Shown: piece by piece, positions 1-10,208 of the stretch
Layout of the letters: every line of letters begins with the position of its first letter
How positions within the stretch are numbered: position 1 is the stretch's first letter
From: Limnanthes douglasii subsp. nivea
Taxonomy: Eukaryota; Streptophyta; Magnoliopsida; Brassicales; Limnanthaceae
Assembly: GCA_036936605.1 (NCBI GenBank)
Contig: JAUPFV010000005.1
Coordinates: 7,090,345-7,154,344, forward strand
DNA: 64,000 nucleotides
Reading direction: 5' to 3'
The notes under the pieces: model-generated
Databases searched by the model: none
What the model saw: the letters and a program-made list of their open reading frames with translations, nothing else
Told to the model about the DNA's origin: nothing
Program-made: the position numbers and the translations under genes

Positions 1-430
1 TTTTTTGGATGAACCAAGGTTCTTCATCTCAAACCTGCTCCTCAATATTACTTTCAAGGACTTAATTTCTGCATTGTTTTGCTATCAATCAACATATCAT
101 CTACATATAACAACATATATAATGGTAGAACCAGACTTCTTCACATACACACAATTGACATAATTAATTATTCCATAATCATTATTGACCATGAAATAAT
201 CAAAATACTAATACCATCGTCTATGAGATTGCTCTATACCGTACAATGTTCAATTCAAGAGACATTTGATCACTCATATTTTTATTTGCAAATCCTTCAA
301 AGTGCTTTATATAGATAGTTTCATCAATGATCCCATGTAGGAAAGTTTTATTGACGTCGATCTGATCCAACTCGATTTTAAACTTGGCACTTACGAAAAG
401 TATGATTCTAATTGAACTACAAGTATGTTT
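1..430 (-). pseudogene. Ty1/copia reverse transcriptase fragment
   Basis: Reading the minus strand from about 430 to 1 gives scattered pieces of the copia reverse transcriptase in the right order. They are a stretch like ELDQIDVNKTFLHG (family: LDVxTAFLHG), then IDETIYI and EGFA. Further down come pieces resembling the YVDDMLI region and an FEMKNLG-like stretch near base 1. Stops and frameshifts break every frame, and the element runs off the left edge. This is a dead remnant; no LTR is visible in the window. Confidence 0.75.
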
Positions 431-837
431 CACTTAGTACCATTAGTTTTGGTTTTTAAGAGAAACAAAACAAGATTTGTAAGCGGTATTTTTTAATTTC
501 TTTTAGAATTCAGTTAACTATAGTATTAGATCTAACTTTTTGGTCTCGCATCTATCGTATAAATATTATATTTTAAAGTGGTCCTATATTGTTTTATTTC
601 TCGTCTCTCGTCTTTCGTATTTGTGTCTCTAATCCTGCAACTCTTATTTCTCGTCTTTGCATCTCTTGTCTCTCGTCCCAACACTTATCGTCTCTTATAA
701 AAAATTTCTCATTAAAATATCATTTATGGATTTAGTTTCCGTTGTATTAAAAAACATAACTAATAATTATTTTTTGAATTACAATTTAAAAAAATCCAAA
801 TTTTAAAAAACTAAAAACATAAAAAATTAAAATAGAG
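431..837. other. AT-rich stretch without gene
   Basis: No coding signal is seen. About 535-705 is a low-complexity tract rich in TCTC/GTCTC on the plus strand. The rest is A/T-rich sequence flanking the copia remnant. Confidence 0.5.
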
Positions 838-979
838 GGAAATGAGAGCGTAAATACCTATTCACCAAACATATTATCATTTAGTATCTAAAATTGGACT
901 TATACTCACTTAATACCCATCTCATTAAAATAAGTCCTATTCAATACTAAATTAACTTTTAATACCCTATTTACCATCC

Positions 980-1203
980 ACCTACTATATAAGGGTTTCC
1001 CAAACAAAATTTTCAAATTTTGAATTAGAAACCGTCGTCTCTCCCATACCCTGAGCAAAGATCTGTTTTAGAAAGAAAACCTCAAATCTCTAGCTAAAAA
1101 TTTTCAAGCCATCGTTCCTGTTAGTTTTTGTTTTCCGATCTCCATCGATACAAGATTTAAATCGTTTCAGATCACCGGAGATAGCTTTTATCAGGATTAA
1201 TCG
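980..1203 (+). promoter_or_regulatory. promoter and 5'UTR-like end sequence
   Basis: A TATATAA box at 986-992 is followed by a pyrimidine-rich leader with no long ORF and a good donor context (CG|GTACGTG, about 1203). The matching acceptor may lie beyond the inserted retrotransposon, at about 13196 (GTTGCAG followed by GAACATG). The Tat element would then sit in a 5'UTR intron. This is inferred from splice-like motifs only. Confidence 0.35.
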
Positions 1204-1451
1204 GTACGTGCCATTTAACTTCACTGATCTCGACTGGAATTTTAACTGCCATGATCTACTTTCACCTGTATTTATTATTGAGAGATAGATTTCGACCTGA
1301 TATTGAAGCTCAGTTACAGTTTTACAGCAACGACTCTGTATCTTCGTTCTTTGTTTTTTTCTTGAATTGAAATCGGTTTATTAGTTTTAACTAGGGTTAA
1401 AGTGATGCTATACTTGAGTTTTTTTTATGAAATTGTTGGTTTCGTTGGCTC

Positions 1452-1857
1452 TGAAGAGTTAAAAGATGGTCAGAGGGTAATTTTGTTATGCGAAGATTTG
1501 TTGATAGAGGATCAGGTGATAGAGGAATATTTGGGTATCAGATCTAGAGAGAGAAAATGCTAAACAGTATAGAGAGAGAAAGTCTCGTACTATTCATCTC
1601 GGGATTCGTGAAGCATGTGTGGTCCTTTTATAGCACAATTGCGGATCCCACATGCTTTAATGCGGTTTAATTACATCTTTTGGTCCCCACTTTTTGGTTC
1701 CTTCCTATTTCGGCTACATCTTTACAATTTATACATTTCAACCCTTATACATTTATTCTTATGCATTTTGGCCCTTATACATTTATTCTTATGCATTTTG
1801 GCCCTTATACATTTATTTCTACGCATTTTGGCCCTTGTCTTTTATTCTTCCTTATCA
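1452..1857 (-). repeat. 3' LTR of Tat element 1
   Basis: This 406-bp copy begins TGAAGAG and ends TTATCA on the plus strand and matches 12755-13157 almost perfectly. It contains three tandem 30-bp units (about 1742-1833) built on CCCTTATACATTTATT. GGCTC at 1447-1451 is the left TSD. Next to its inner edge (1858-1872) is the polypurine tract. Confidence 0.95.
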
Positions 1858-1872
1858 GTAGCCCCCCAGTCT
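1858..1872 (-). other. polypurine tract of Tat element 1
   Basis: On the minus strand the bases just before the 3' LTR read ACTGGGGGGCTAC. This is a G-rich plus-strand primer in the expected place. Confidence 0.7.
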
Positions 1873-2859
1873 TAGTAAAAATCGTTTTGCTAAGACTGAA
1901 TAATTTTCCTGGCAGGCCAAAATCACTTCTTCTTCGAGCTTCATAGGTCCTTCGAAAAATTACTCCACAAGTTTCTTCGTATCGTCGAGGCCATGAATTA
2001 CTTAGGCAAAAGGTTGCTCTACAAAACCTCTTCGACACAAAACCTCTCCGAATGATTCGCAGGCCTCCTCGAATATTTACAACGGCCCCTGCGAACTTCT
2101 TGTTATACCGAGTCCCCTTCGAACTTCTTGTTATACCGAGTAGCCCCCTCAATCCTTGCAACATTTTGAGCATAATGGTCGTCGGATAATTATATACTTA
2201 GGCGAAAAAAGGGTGCTAGGATTGATGATGTCATTGCACAAATAGCTGTGTCGGCATACTTTGGAAAAAACGGTACCAATTCTTCTGACATTTTTGTCAG
2301 AAAACTCTTCCCCTTCCCCTGACAAACTCTGACATAAAAACTCTTCACCTTCTGATATAGCTAGGTTGCCGAACAATATCCCCCTATGTGGACCATCGTA
2401 CCCCTAGGCAAACAACATAAAAAATGTCCCCGGGCTTCATTTGTCAAGAAAACCCACTAATCTTCTATAAATACCAACATTTTCCTTCATTAATGCAACT
2501 TCTGTTCAATTATTTCTAGAGAGATAAAGCTGGCGAACAAGCCCCGTCGAATTCCTGAGTGGTTGTTGATCAGTAAACGGTTCGAAGAGAGGGTTGCTGC
2601 TGGTGAAGACGTAAGGCCTCATCCCCCACCATCGACTACAACCTTTTTTGGTGCCTGACCTCCTTCGAACAATTCGACCGCCATTATCCCCCGTGAAGTA
2701 GCTCGTCAAAGCTTGCTCAGCGAAATAAACCCTCCTAGAGAAATGGGTAAAGAAATATCCCACAAGCATGCATCAGGTTCGAAGAGGAAGAAATCCCATA
2801 GAGATAGAAAAGGTTCTCACGAGCGAAAGCGGGCCAGGGAAGCTCCCCTAACAATTTGA

Positions 2860-5699
2860 GAACCAACTGCCCCAACTAACGTTGAAAACCTTCCCCAAAG
2901 ATCTTCAAGTCCTCGAAGGACTTCGAGGAGTCCTCCTCGAAAGCCAGCTAGTCCTCCTCGAAACCAAGACCATCATAATTCTGTAAGCCCTCCTCGAAAT
3001 CAAGAACGACAACATAATTCTGGAAGTCCTCCTCGAAATCAAGACCGTCACCGTAATGCTGGTAGTTCTCCTCGAAGACAAGACCTTCATCGTGATGCTG
3101 GAAGTTCTCCTCGAAGACAAGACCTTCATCGTGATGCTGGAAGTCCTCCTCGAAGACAAGGAGCAGATGTGTCTAGTCTGCCCTCCACGCCATCCATGAC
3201 CATTCATGGAACTCAATTCTCCCTCTCAAGGACGCTTATTACCGATGAAGACATGCGTATTTTACATGAACAAACTTTAGACCCCAAAGTTGCAAAACCT
3301 CTCAATAAGTCCTTCGGACAGAAATTGCCCATTATTCCTTCCTCAGGCCCTGCGAACGGTGCAACATCTTCTTCGATAATATCCGAGGAGCAAGCTCGCC
3401 GGATTGCTCCAAAATTGAAGGGGGATATTGTGCTGCCCTTGGAGTTGGACAACATCGCCGGCAACAATATTCGGGGTATTGAGAATAAACACATGGTAGC
3501 CCTTGCCAACATCAAATATAAATACTTTTCAAGAGAGGAGGAGACGATACTGAGGGCTCGATGGGGCATCCCTACTTATATCAATATCATATTTCCTGCT
3601 GAGGGAGAGACACCCTTATCTGTGAGGGATCACGAGGTGGTGGTCTACACAGAAATCATGAATTGGGGGCTAAGGTATCCCTTAGACCCCTTTTTTATTG
3701 AATATCTCTCGAAGATAGATCTTTGCCCGTCCCAGGTTGGGCCCAATATGTGGTTCACGTTAATGGCTTGCATAATGGCCTCAAGGCTCTCAGGCCAAGA
3801 ATTTTCTCTGGAGCAAATCATTGGTCTTGCTGGTCTTGCCCGAAATCCTTACTTCCCCTTCTATTCATTAACATTCAATCGGGGGCAAAAAATACTGAAG
3901 GATCTATTGGAAGCCGATAAAAAATGGAGGCAACAGTTCCTCTTTTTCTCTGGCTGCTGGGAGACTGGATCAGAAGCCACTCCTTCGAATCCTCACAAAC
4001 TTTCGCTAAAATGGACAATGAAATGTAAGTATTCCACCAACTTTTACTCTTCGAACTTAAGCCTTCGAAATTTATGCTCTCTTAAGCCTCCTCGAATACT
4101 TGTATGTCTTCGAAGTAATATGTTCCCTCGAAATTGTATGTTGTGTTTGATATTTACTTTCTTGCTTCAGCTATGACTAGAGTGTCCAAACCTCACACCG
4201 ACTATGTCGAGGGAGCTACCACTATTTTTACTAACCTTCGCTTGTGGGCAAAGGAGCAGTAGGACAATCGTTTTCGCCGTTGTTTTGTTGATGACAACTT
4301 GGCTAGGAGTCGACTCTGGAGGCTTAATCCCCAAGATCGTATAAGTATGAGGGGACTGATGACTCCACCTTCGGAACGGGAAGTGTTAGAGCGATGTAGC
4401 CAACAGGATGTGACAATCTATCTGCCCAAGCGCTCTTGCTCGCAAAGTCACCTGGATGAACCTCCAGAAGATGAAGTAACACCAACCCAACCAATAAATC
4501 CCAAAACAGCTACTAACAATCAAAAGCCACACTCCTCGAAGAATGTAGGGGCCTCGAACTCTAATGACCCTCGAACAACTGAAGCCCCTCGAACAAGTGA
4601 AGCCCCTCGAACAAGTGTTATTGCTTCAACAAATCCCACTCCTCCTCCCCCTGCTCCCATCCTTCCACCAAAGAAAGATGGCAAGAAAAAAGACTTGAAG
4701 GGGAAGGGTATTCTTCTTAAGCCCATCGAAGAACAGTCTGAGGGAGGAGAAACTCCTGACAACAATGAAGGGACTAACTTTGAAAGAGAAATCCATGATG
4801 ATGCAATTGATGCTGAAAACAGGGGTGGCCAATCACCCAAGGAAACTTCCTACCAATCCTTGCACTCTCCTCTAACTGAGGCTTCTCACCCAGCTTCCCT
4901 CGAAGACAGTCCAAGGCTGGATCCTATCCTTGCTCCTCGAACAAACCCTCCACTACTCGTTCACCCAGACGTTGCTTGTGGTAATTTTTCCGAATTTGAT
5001 TCTGCAGCGTTAGGGTCTCCTTCGAGCTCCTTCGAAGTCCCCTTGGATGATGAGTTCTCGATGAGTCTCCGGAGACTGATACATACTTCAGTGAACCGAG
5101 GAAAGAAGATGCGCCATCTGGAAAAGCGCAAAAATTATTACAAGTTCAAGGCAGCACTAACTGCCTCTCAGCTCGAGGAGGCCAAGAAAGAGTATGCAGT
5201 GATCGAGGGCCAAGCTGATGCCTTGTACGAGCGTCTTTCTGCCTCTGAGAACTATGTGACAATGCTAGAGCGGTGTTACCAACAAGAAAGGGATTTGTAC
5301 AAGGAGAAGACTGATGCCCAGGAGCTGATGATATCTGAATACAAGAAAGGGCATCGCAAGGCTTGCGATGGATTTGAGCAATGTACTGAGGCTCTTCGAA
5401 AAGTAGTTGGAGAGCGCGATAAATTGGAGAAAAATATCAAAGGTTTCCCAGTAGAAATCGAAGAGGCAAAGGAGAAGGCTGCAGATGCTTATGCTGCAAC
5501 ATGTTCGAAGACTTTACAAGCTCGGGATGCTGCCACTCGAGCCGGCTTATTGACCCAAATATACACCGATCACCCTGACTATGACCTGGGGCCTTTCTGG
5601 AAGTTTGTCCCCCCAGAACTTCGCCCTCCCCAAATAGTCGTAAGTGAGAGTGAAGACTCAGAAGGTGAGGGGAGTGATACTTCGAAAAATGTTGATTGA
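2860..5699 (+). pseudogene. antisense additional ORF (PF04195-type) of Tat element 1
   Basis: This ORF is encoded on the strand opposite to gag-pol, between integrase and the 3' LTR. Exon 1 is open from 2860 to a likely donor at 4025 (AAT|GTAAGT). Exon 2 starts at 4171 after TTGCTTCAG, and the join keeps the frame to the stop at 5697-5699. The N-terminus is made of SPPR-type basic repeats. The middle (about 3170-3960) resembles the plant 'putative gypsy-type transposon' domain PF04195 (WGIP, MNWGLRYPLDPF, LSKIDLCPSQVGPNMW). The C-terminal part is Ser/Pro-rich, then a long charged coiled coil (about 5090-5500) and an acidic tail. In-frame stops at 2857-2859 (TGA, which may cut the original start off) and 4260-4262 (TAG) make it a pseudogene as it stands. 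Its function in these elements is not known. Confidence 0.75.
2915..3168 (+). repeat. 39-bp coding minisatellite (SPPR repeats)
   Basis: Imperfect direct repeats with a 39-bp period (for example starts at 3064 and 3103) encode 13-residue units of the type SSPRRQDLHRDAG. The period is a multiple of three, so copy-number changes keep the antisense ORF in frame. Confidence 0.85.
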
Positions 5700-5864
5700 G
5701 TAATCATGCTGTGGGTAGTTGTTTTTTTGTATATGGCCTAAAAAAGGCCTCTTTTTGTAATGATTGGAACTTGTTGTGCTGCTTTAACTTTGTAAGAGCA
5801 CTGAATATGTAACTTTTCAATGTATTATATCTGGAACAAGTTCATACTGATTATCAATTGGATA

Positions 5865-6400
5865 GATGGTTCTTCGAATTATGATTTAATTTGCCTTTCG
5901 AACAATTAGTACTTAGAGAAATTCACAAATTATATTAGCCTTCGAACAACTAGTGTGATATCTGCAATAAGGCCATCGAACATCAAGTTGATTGGCCTTC
6001 GAATGATCATTATCTAGATAAATTGATTAAGGGTTATATTTTTAATAAGGTCTTCGAATTCCAACTTACTTGATCTTCGAATAATCTTACTTAGATAAAT
6101 TTAGCAAGTTTCATGCTTGAAAATAAGGCCTTCGAATTCCAACTTGTTTGGCCGTCGAACAATGTTATTTGCTCAGACTTAACAAAAGTTATTTTTGCAA
6201 TGATGCCCTCGAATGCCAATCGTATTTGGCCTTCGAACAAATTTCACTTGGATGAATTGAGCAAGAGTTACGCTCGCAATGAGGCCGTCGAATGCCAATC
6301 TTATTTGGCCTTCGAACAAATTTCACTTGGATAAATTGAGCAAGAGTTACGCTCGCAATGAGGCCGTCGAATGCCAATCTTCTTGGCCTTCGAGTTAATT
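5865..6400. repeat. 79-bp imperfect tandem repeats
   Basis: Units contain GGCCTTCGAACAA, TTTCACTTGGAT and GAGTTACGCTCGCAATGAG. The two best copies start at 6242 and 6321 (period 79); earlier copies are more diverged. They lie between the antisense ORF and the end of pol, within the Tat element. Confidence 0.8.
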
Positions 6401-6550
6401 TTAGGGTCTCCGAGGCACATGTTACCATGGTCCGAAGAATAGTTCGAAGGTCCCAAAACATCGTGGCATATTTTACTGTGATCCGATGAATAGTTCGAAG
6501 GTCCCAAAATATCGTAGCACATCTTAATGTGACCCGATGAATAAAGTAGA

Positions 6551-6775
6551 AATAATAATAAAAAATCGTGCGAGGGACAACATTCGAGGCACATGTTACT
6601 GTGACTCAAAAAATCGTGCGAGGGACAACAATTCGAGGCACATGTTACTGTGACTCAAAAAATAGTGCGAGGTACAACAATTCGAGGCACATGTTACTGT
6701 GACCCAAAAAATAGTACGAGGGACAAAAATTCGAGGCACATGTTACTGTGACCCAAAAAATAGTTAAAGGCAAAG
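6551..6775. repeat. 49-bp tandem repeats
   Basis: ATTCGAGGCACATGTTACTG recurs at 6582, 6631, 6680 and 6729, an exact 49-bp period. Each copy is joined by a segment like CAAAAAATAGTGCGAGGGAC. Weaker copies extend left to about 6405. They form an array just downstream of the pol stop codon on the minus strand. Confidence 0.85.
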
Positions 6776-6921
6776 AAACTTTGTATTTAAGGGGATCACC
6801 AAAACACCTCATTAAAACCTTCCTGTGCCTAACAGGGTAGGAAAGAGTGTGTCCTCACCAAAATATTTCCCAAGGGATACATAGAAAGTAAAAATAAATA
6901 CAATGTCATCTCCGAGCTCTG

Positions 6922-9900
6922 CTAATCGAGGTACAAATTTAAATGCTCAATATTCCAAGGCAAGCGGAGATATCGTCCGTCTTTATCTTTCAACCGATAT
7001 GTGCCTGGTTTTATCCTTTCGGTGACCTCATAAGGGCCTTCCCAATTAGGTCTCAACTTCCCCAAACTCTTATCCTTAGTGTGCAAGAAAACTTTGCATA
7101 GGACCTTGTCTCCCACCTGAAAGTCCCTATGGTTGACTTTGGACGCATATCGACTCCTCATAAGGGTTTGATAGTGAAGGGAAGTCAGCTGCGCCCGCTG
7201 TCTCTTTTCCTCCACCAAATCTAAAGCCAATGCTCTATGCTGATCATTTGTGTCTGAATCATAAGTTGATATTCGATGTGAAGGGAAGAGGATCTCCGGA
7301 GGGACCACGGCATCCATCCCGTAAACTAAGGCAAATGGGGATACAGCGGTGGCTGTTCTGGGGGTCGTTCGATAGGCCCACAACACTTCCTGTAAATAGT
7401 CGGGCCATTTCCCCGCCTTACCTTCCAAGTTCTTTCTCAAACCGTCGAGGATGGTGCGATTAGTTACTTCCACCTGCCCATTTGCCTGAGGGTGAAATGG
7501 TGCCGAAAAACATTGTCGTATGCCCCTTGACACACAAAAACTCTGGAATTCTTTGTTATCAAATTGTGGTCCATTGTTCGTGGTAATCTGCAACGGTACA
7601 CCAAAACGACAACAAATATTAGATAAAACAAATTTGATTACGTCTTTGGCCTTTGTTCCCGCGAGCGGCTCAGCTTCCACCCACTTAGAAAAATAGTCGA
7701 CGGCCACAATTATCGTCTGTCTGCCCCCAGAGGCCATCGGTAGAGGTCCTACCAAGTCAATGCCCCACCTATCAAAAAGAACTGCCTCTGAGATGCTTTC
7801 CATCGATACTCCCGGTTTGTGAATTACATTAGCATAGCGCTGGCACGTGTCACAGCGTTTGACCAGATCTTTTGCATCAGCCGAGATAGTTGGCCAATAA
7901 TAGCCTGCCAAGAATACCCTGCGTATCAAAGCCTTATATCCACAGTGAGCGGATCCTTCACCGTCATGTAACTTGGAAAGGATAATTTGTGACTCGGGCC
8001 CACTCAAGCACCTTAGTAATGGCCGACTCAAAGATTTTTTATACAATAATCCTCCCAGCAAAATGTAACCATGAGATTTGAATCTAACTCTTCTGGCTTC
8101 ATATTTGTCGACGGGCAAAACGTCATGAGCTAAAAAATCAATGAGGACTGTTCTCCAATCAGGTGTGATCGCGTGGCTTTCCTCTGAGATACTCATTACG
8201 TGCTCTTTACTAATTGAGATCGATGGGCATGTCTGGACCAGAACCCAAGGATAACCCTCTGTTCGTGAAGCAGAGGCGAGAGAATCCGGAACGGCATTTA
8301 ATTCGCGTCGGACATGCTCGAACTTGACGCTTTCAAAACCGGACGCCAAGTCTTTCATTAGCTTCAAATAATGTATAAGTGTTTCCTTCCTTGCCTCAGA
8401 CTCCCCCGAAGCCTGATTTATCACCAGCTGAGAATCACTGATCAATTTTATCCACCGAGCCCCGCAGATTTGAGCTAAACGCATGCCGGCTAAAGCTGCC
8501 TCATACTCAGCCTCATTATTAGTAGCTTTGAAACCGAAACGAATGGCTTGGAACATAGCTACCCCCTGCGGGGATATTAACTGGACACCTGCTCCGCTGC
8601 CGGAAATGTTCGACCCACCATCCGTCCGTATCACCCATTCTTCATCGGCGACTATATCAGGCACCTCCTCCTCTTCCCTGTCTGAGTGGAACTCGACCAA
8701 AAAATCTGCTAAAACCTGTGCCTTTATCGCCGTTCGAGGCTCAAAAGTTATGTCAAAGTCTCCTATCTCTACGGACCACTTAGTCATCCTGCCAGAAATG
8801 TCTGGTCTTTGTAATAGACTTTTCAGGGGAAATGTCGTTCGAACCACAATGGGATGGGCTTGAAAATAAGGCCTCATCTTCCGCGCCGCTGTTACCAACG
8901 CCAAAGCCACCTTCTCCAAAGTAAGATACCGCTTCTCGGCGTCCAACAAACTCTTACTGACATAATAAATCGGCCTTAGGAGAGAGTTGTCTTCTCGAAG
9001 GAGAACGACACTAACAGCACACTCGGATACCGCTATGTAGACGATCAACGTCTCCCCCACCAAAGGTTTAGATAAAACTTCCGGAGAGGTTAAATACTCC
9101 TGAATTTGACGAAAAGCCGTCGAACATTCCTCGGTCCAACAGAATTGCTTCGCATGTCGCAATATTTTAAAGAAGGGGGCACACTTATCCGACGAGCGAG
9201 AAATGAATCGATTCAGAGCAGCCAATCGTCCTGTCAGGATTTGCACCTCTTTAATATTTCGAGGAGGAGTCATAGCGATCAAAGCTCTTAGCTGCTCAGG
9301 GTCAGCCTCAATGCCTCTTTCGCTGATCATATAACCAAGGAATTTACCTGACCGCACACCAAAAATACACTTTTCCGGATTGAGTTTAAGATTGACTCTA
9401 CTCAAGTTGTGAAATGTCTCCGCAAGGTCAGCAAAATGTTCTTTGTCGTGTTCACTCTTAACCAACATATCGTCGATATAAGCTTCCATATTCCGCCCAA
9501 TCTGCGCCTCGAAGGTTTTATTGACCAGGCGCTGGTAAGTTGCCCCAGCATTTTTTAACCCGAACGGCATGACCTTGTAACAATACAAACCTCGCCCAAT
9601 AATGAAAGAAGTGCTCTCTTCATCTCTAGCAGCCAGTCGGATTTGGTTGTATCTCGAGTAAGCGTCCATAAAAGATAGCAAACGATTGTCGGAGGTCGAG
9701 TCCACTAATTGATCAATGCGAGGGACAGGAAAAGGATCTTTAGGACAAGCTCGGTTCAAGTCCGTAAAGTCGATACACATTCTCCACTTGCCATTTTTCT
9801 TTTTCACCAACACCGGATTCGACGCCCATATAGGATAATGCGACTCACGAATATGACCGATGCTTAGCAACCGTTCGACCTCCGACAAAATCGCTGAGGC

Positions 9901-10041
9901 TTTTTCCGGGCAGACATGCCTTCTTTTTTGGACTATTGGTCGGACATCTGATCGTATCGCGAGCTTGTGACATATAATTTCCGCCGGCACACCAGTGACA
10001 TCCTGTGCACACCAAGCGAACATATCAAGCTTATCAGACAA
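6922..10041 (-). CDS. pol: Tat element 1 pol: RT, gRH, aRH, integrase
   Basis: This is a 1039-residue open frame; the same frame is open upstream to about 10208 without a usual start, as expected for part of a polyprotein. Reverse transcriptase spans residues ~20-240, with FMDAYS (D126) and YIDD (188-191) intact. The first RNase H (~330-445) is degenerate: the usual TDAS reads IAVS. A second, archaeal-type RNase H follows (~468-590; TDGGSN, NNEAEYEA, SDSQLVIN, PDSLAS). Integrase has the HHCC zinc motif (H692, H699, C730, C733). Its DDE triad has D762 and E858, but the middle Asp is Asn (N822, in TTNNGPQF). The C-terminus has no chromodomain. It is joined to protease by a stop plus a frameshift, so it could not be made as a simple fusion now. 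Confidence 0.93.
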   Translation of the reverse strand: MSDKLDMFAWCAQDVTGVPAEIICHKLAIRSDVRPIVQKRRHVCPEKASAILSEVERLLSIGHIRESHYPIWASNPVLVKKKNGKWRMCIDFTDLNRACPKDPFPVPRIDQLVDSTSDNRLLSFMDAYSRYNQIRLAARDEESTSFIIGRGLYCYKVMPFGLKNAGATYQRLVNKTFEAQIGRNMEAYIDDMLVKSEHDKEHFADLAETFHNLSRVNLKLNPEKCIFGVRSGKFLGYMISERGIEADPEQLRALIAMTPPRNIKEVQILTGRLAALNRFISRSSDKCAPFFKILRHAKQFCWTEECSTAFRQIQEYLTSPEVLSKPLVGETLIVYIAVSECAVSVVLLREDNSLLRPIYYVSKSLLDAEKRYLTLEKVALALVTAARKMRPYFQAHPIVVRTTFPLKSLLQRPDISGRMTKWSVEIGDFDITFEPRTAIKAQVLADFLVEFHSDREEEEVPDIVADEEWVIRTDGGSNISGSGAGVQLISPQGVAMFQAIRFGFKATNNEAEYEAALAGMRLAQICGARWIKLISDSQLVINQASGESEARKETLIHYLKLMKDLASGFESVKFEHVRRELNAVPDSLASASRTEGYPWVLVQTCPSISISKEHVMSISEESHAITPDWRTVLIDFLAHDVLPVDKYEARRVRFKSHGYILLGGLLYKKSLSRPLLRCLSGPESQIILSKLHDGEGSAHCGYKALIRRVFLAGYYWPTISADAKDLVKRCDTCQRYANVIHKPGVSMESISEAVLFDRWGIDLVGPLPMASGGRQTIIVAVDYFSKWVEAEPLAGTKAKDVIKFVLSNICCRFGVPLQITTNNGPQFDNKEFQSFCVSRGIRQCFSAPFHPQANGQVEVTNRTILDGLRKNLEGKAGKWPDYLQEVLWAYRTTPRTATAVSPFALVYGMDAVVPPEILFPSHRISTYDSDTNDQHRALALDLVEEKRQRAQLTSLHYQTLMRSRYASKVNHRDFQVGDKVLCKVFLHTKDKSLGKLRPNWEGPYEVTERIKPGTYRLKDKDGRYLRLPWNIEHLNLYLD

Positions 10042-10208
10042 AAAAGCAATTAACTTCCCTTTAAATTCTGGGGAGAGGTGGACTCCTATTTTTAGGACTT
10101 TGCCAGGCGCGAACTCGTGTGTCGCAGAGTCTTCCTCTGGGACTTGAAATCCGGGGGCCTCCCTCGGATCATCGCAAGGGATGGCCTCGGGGGTGGCCCC
10201 TTTAATTG

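Noticed and set aside
4520..4840. Minus-strand ORFs opposite to the antisense ORF of Tat element 1
   Set aside because: Shadow frames of the coding plus strand.
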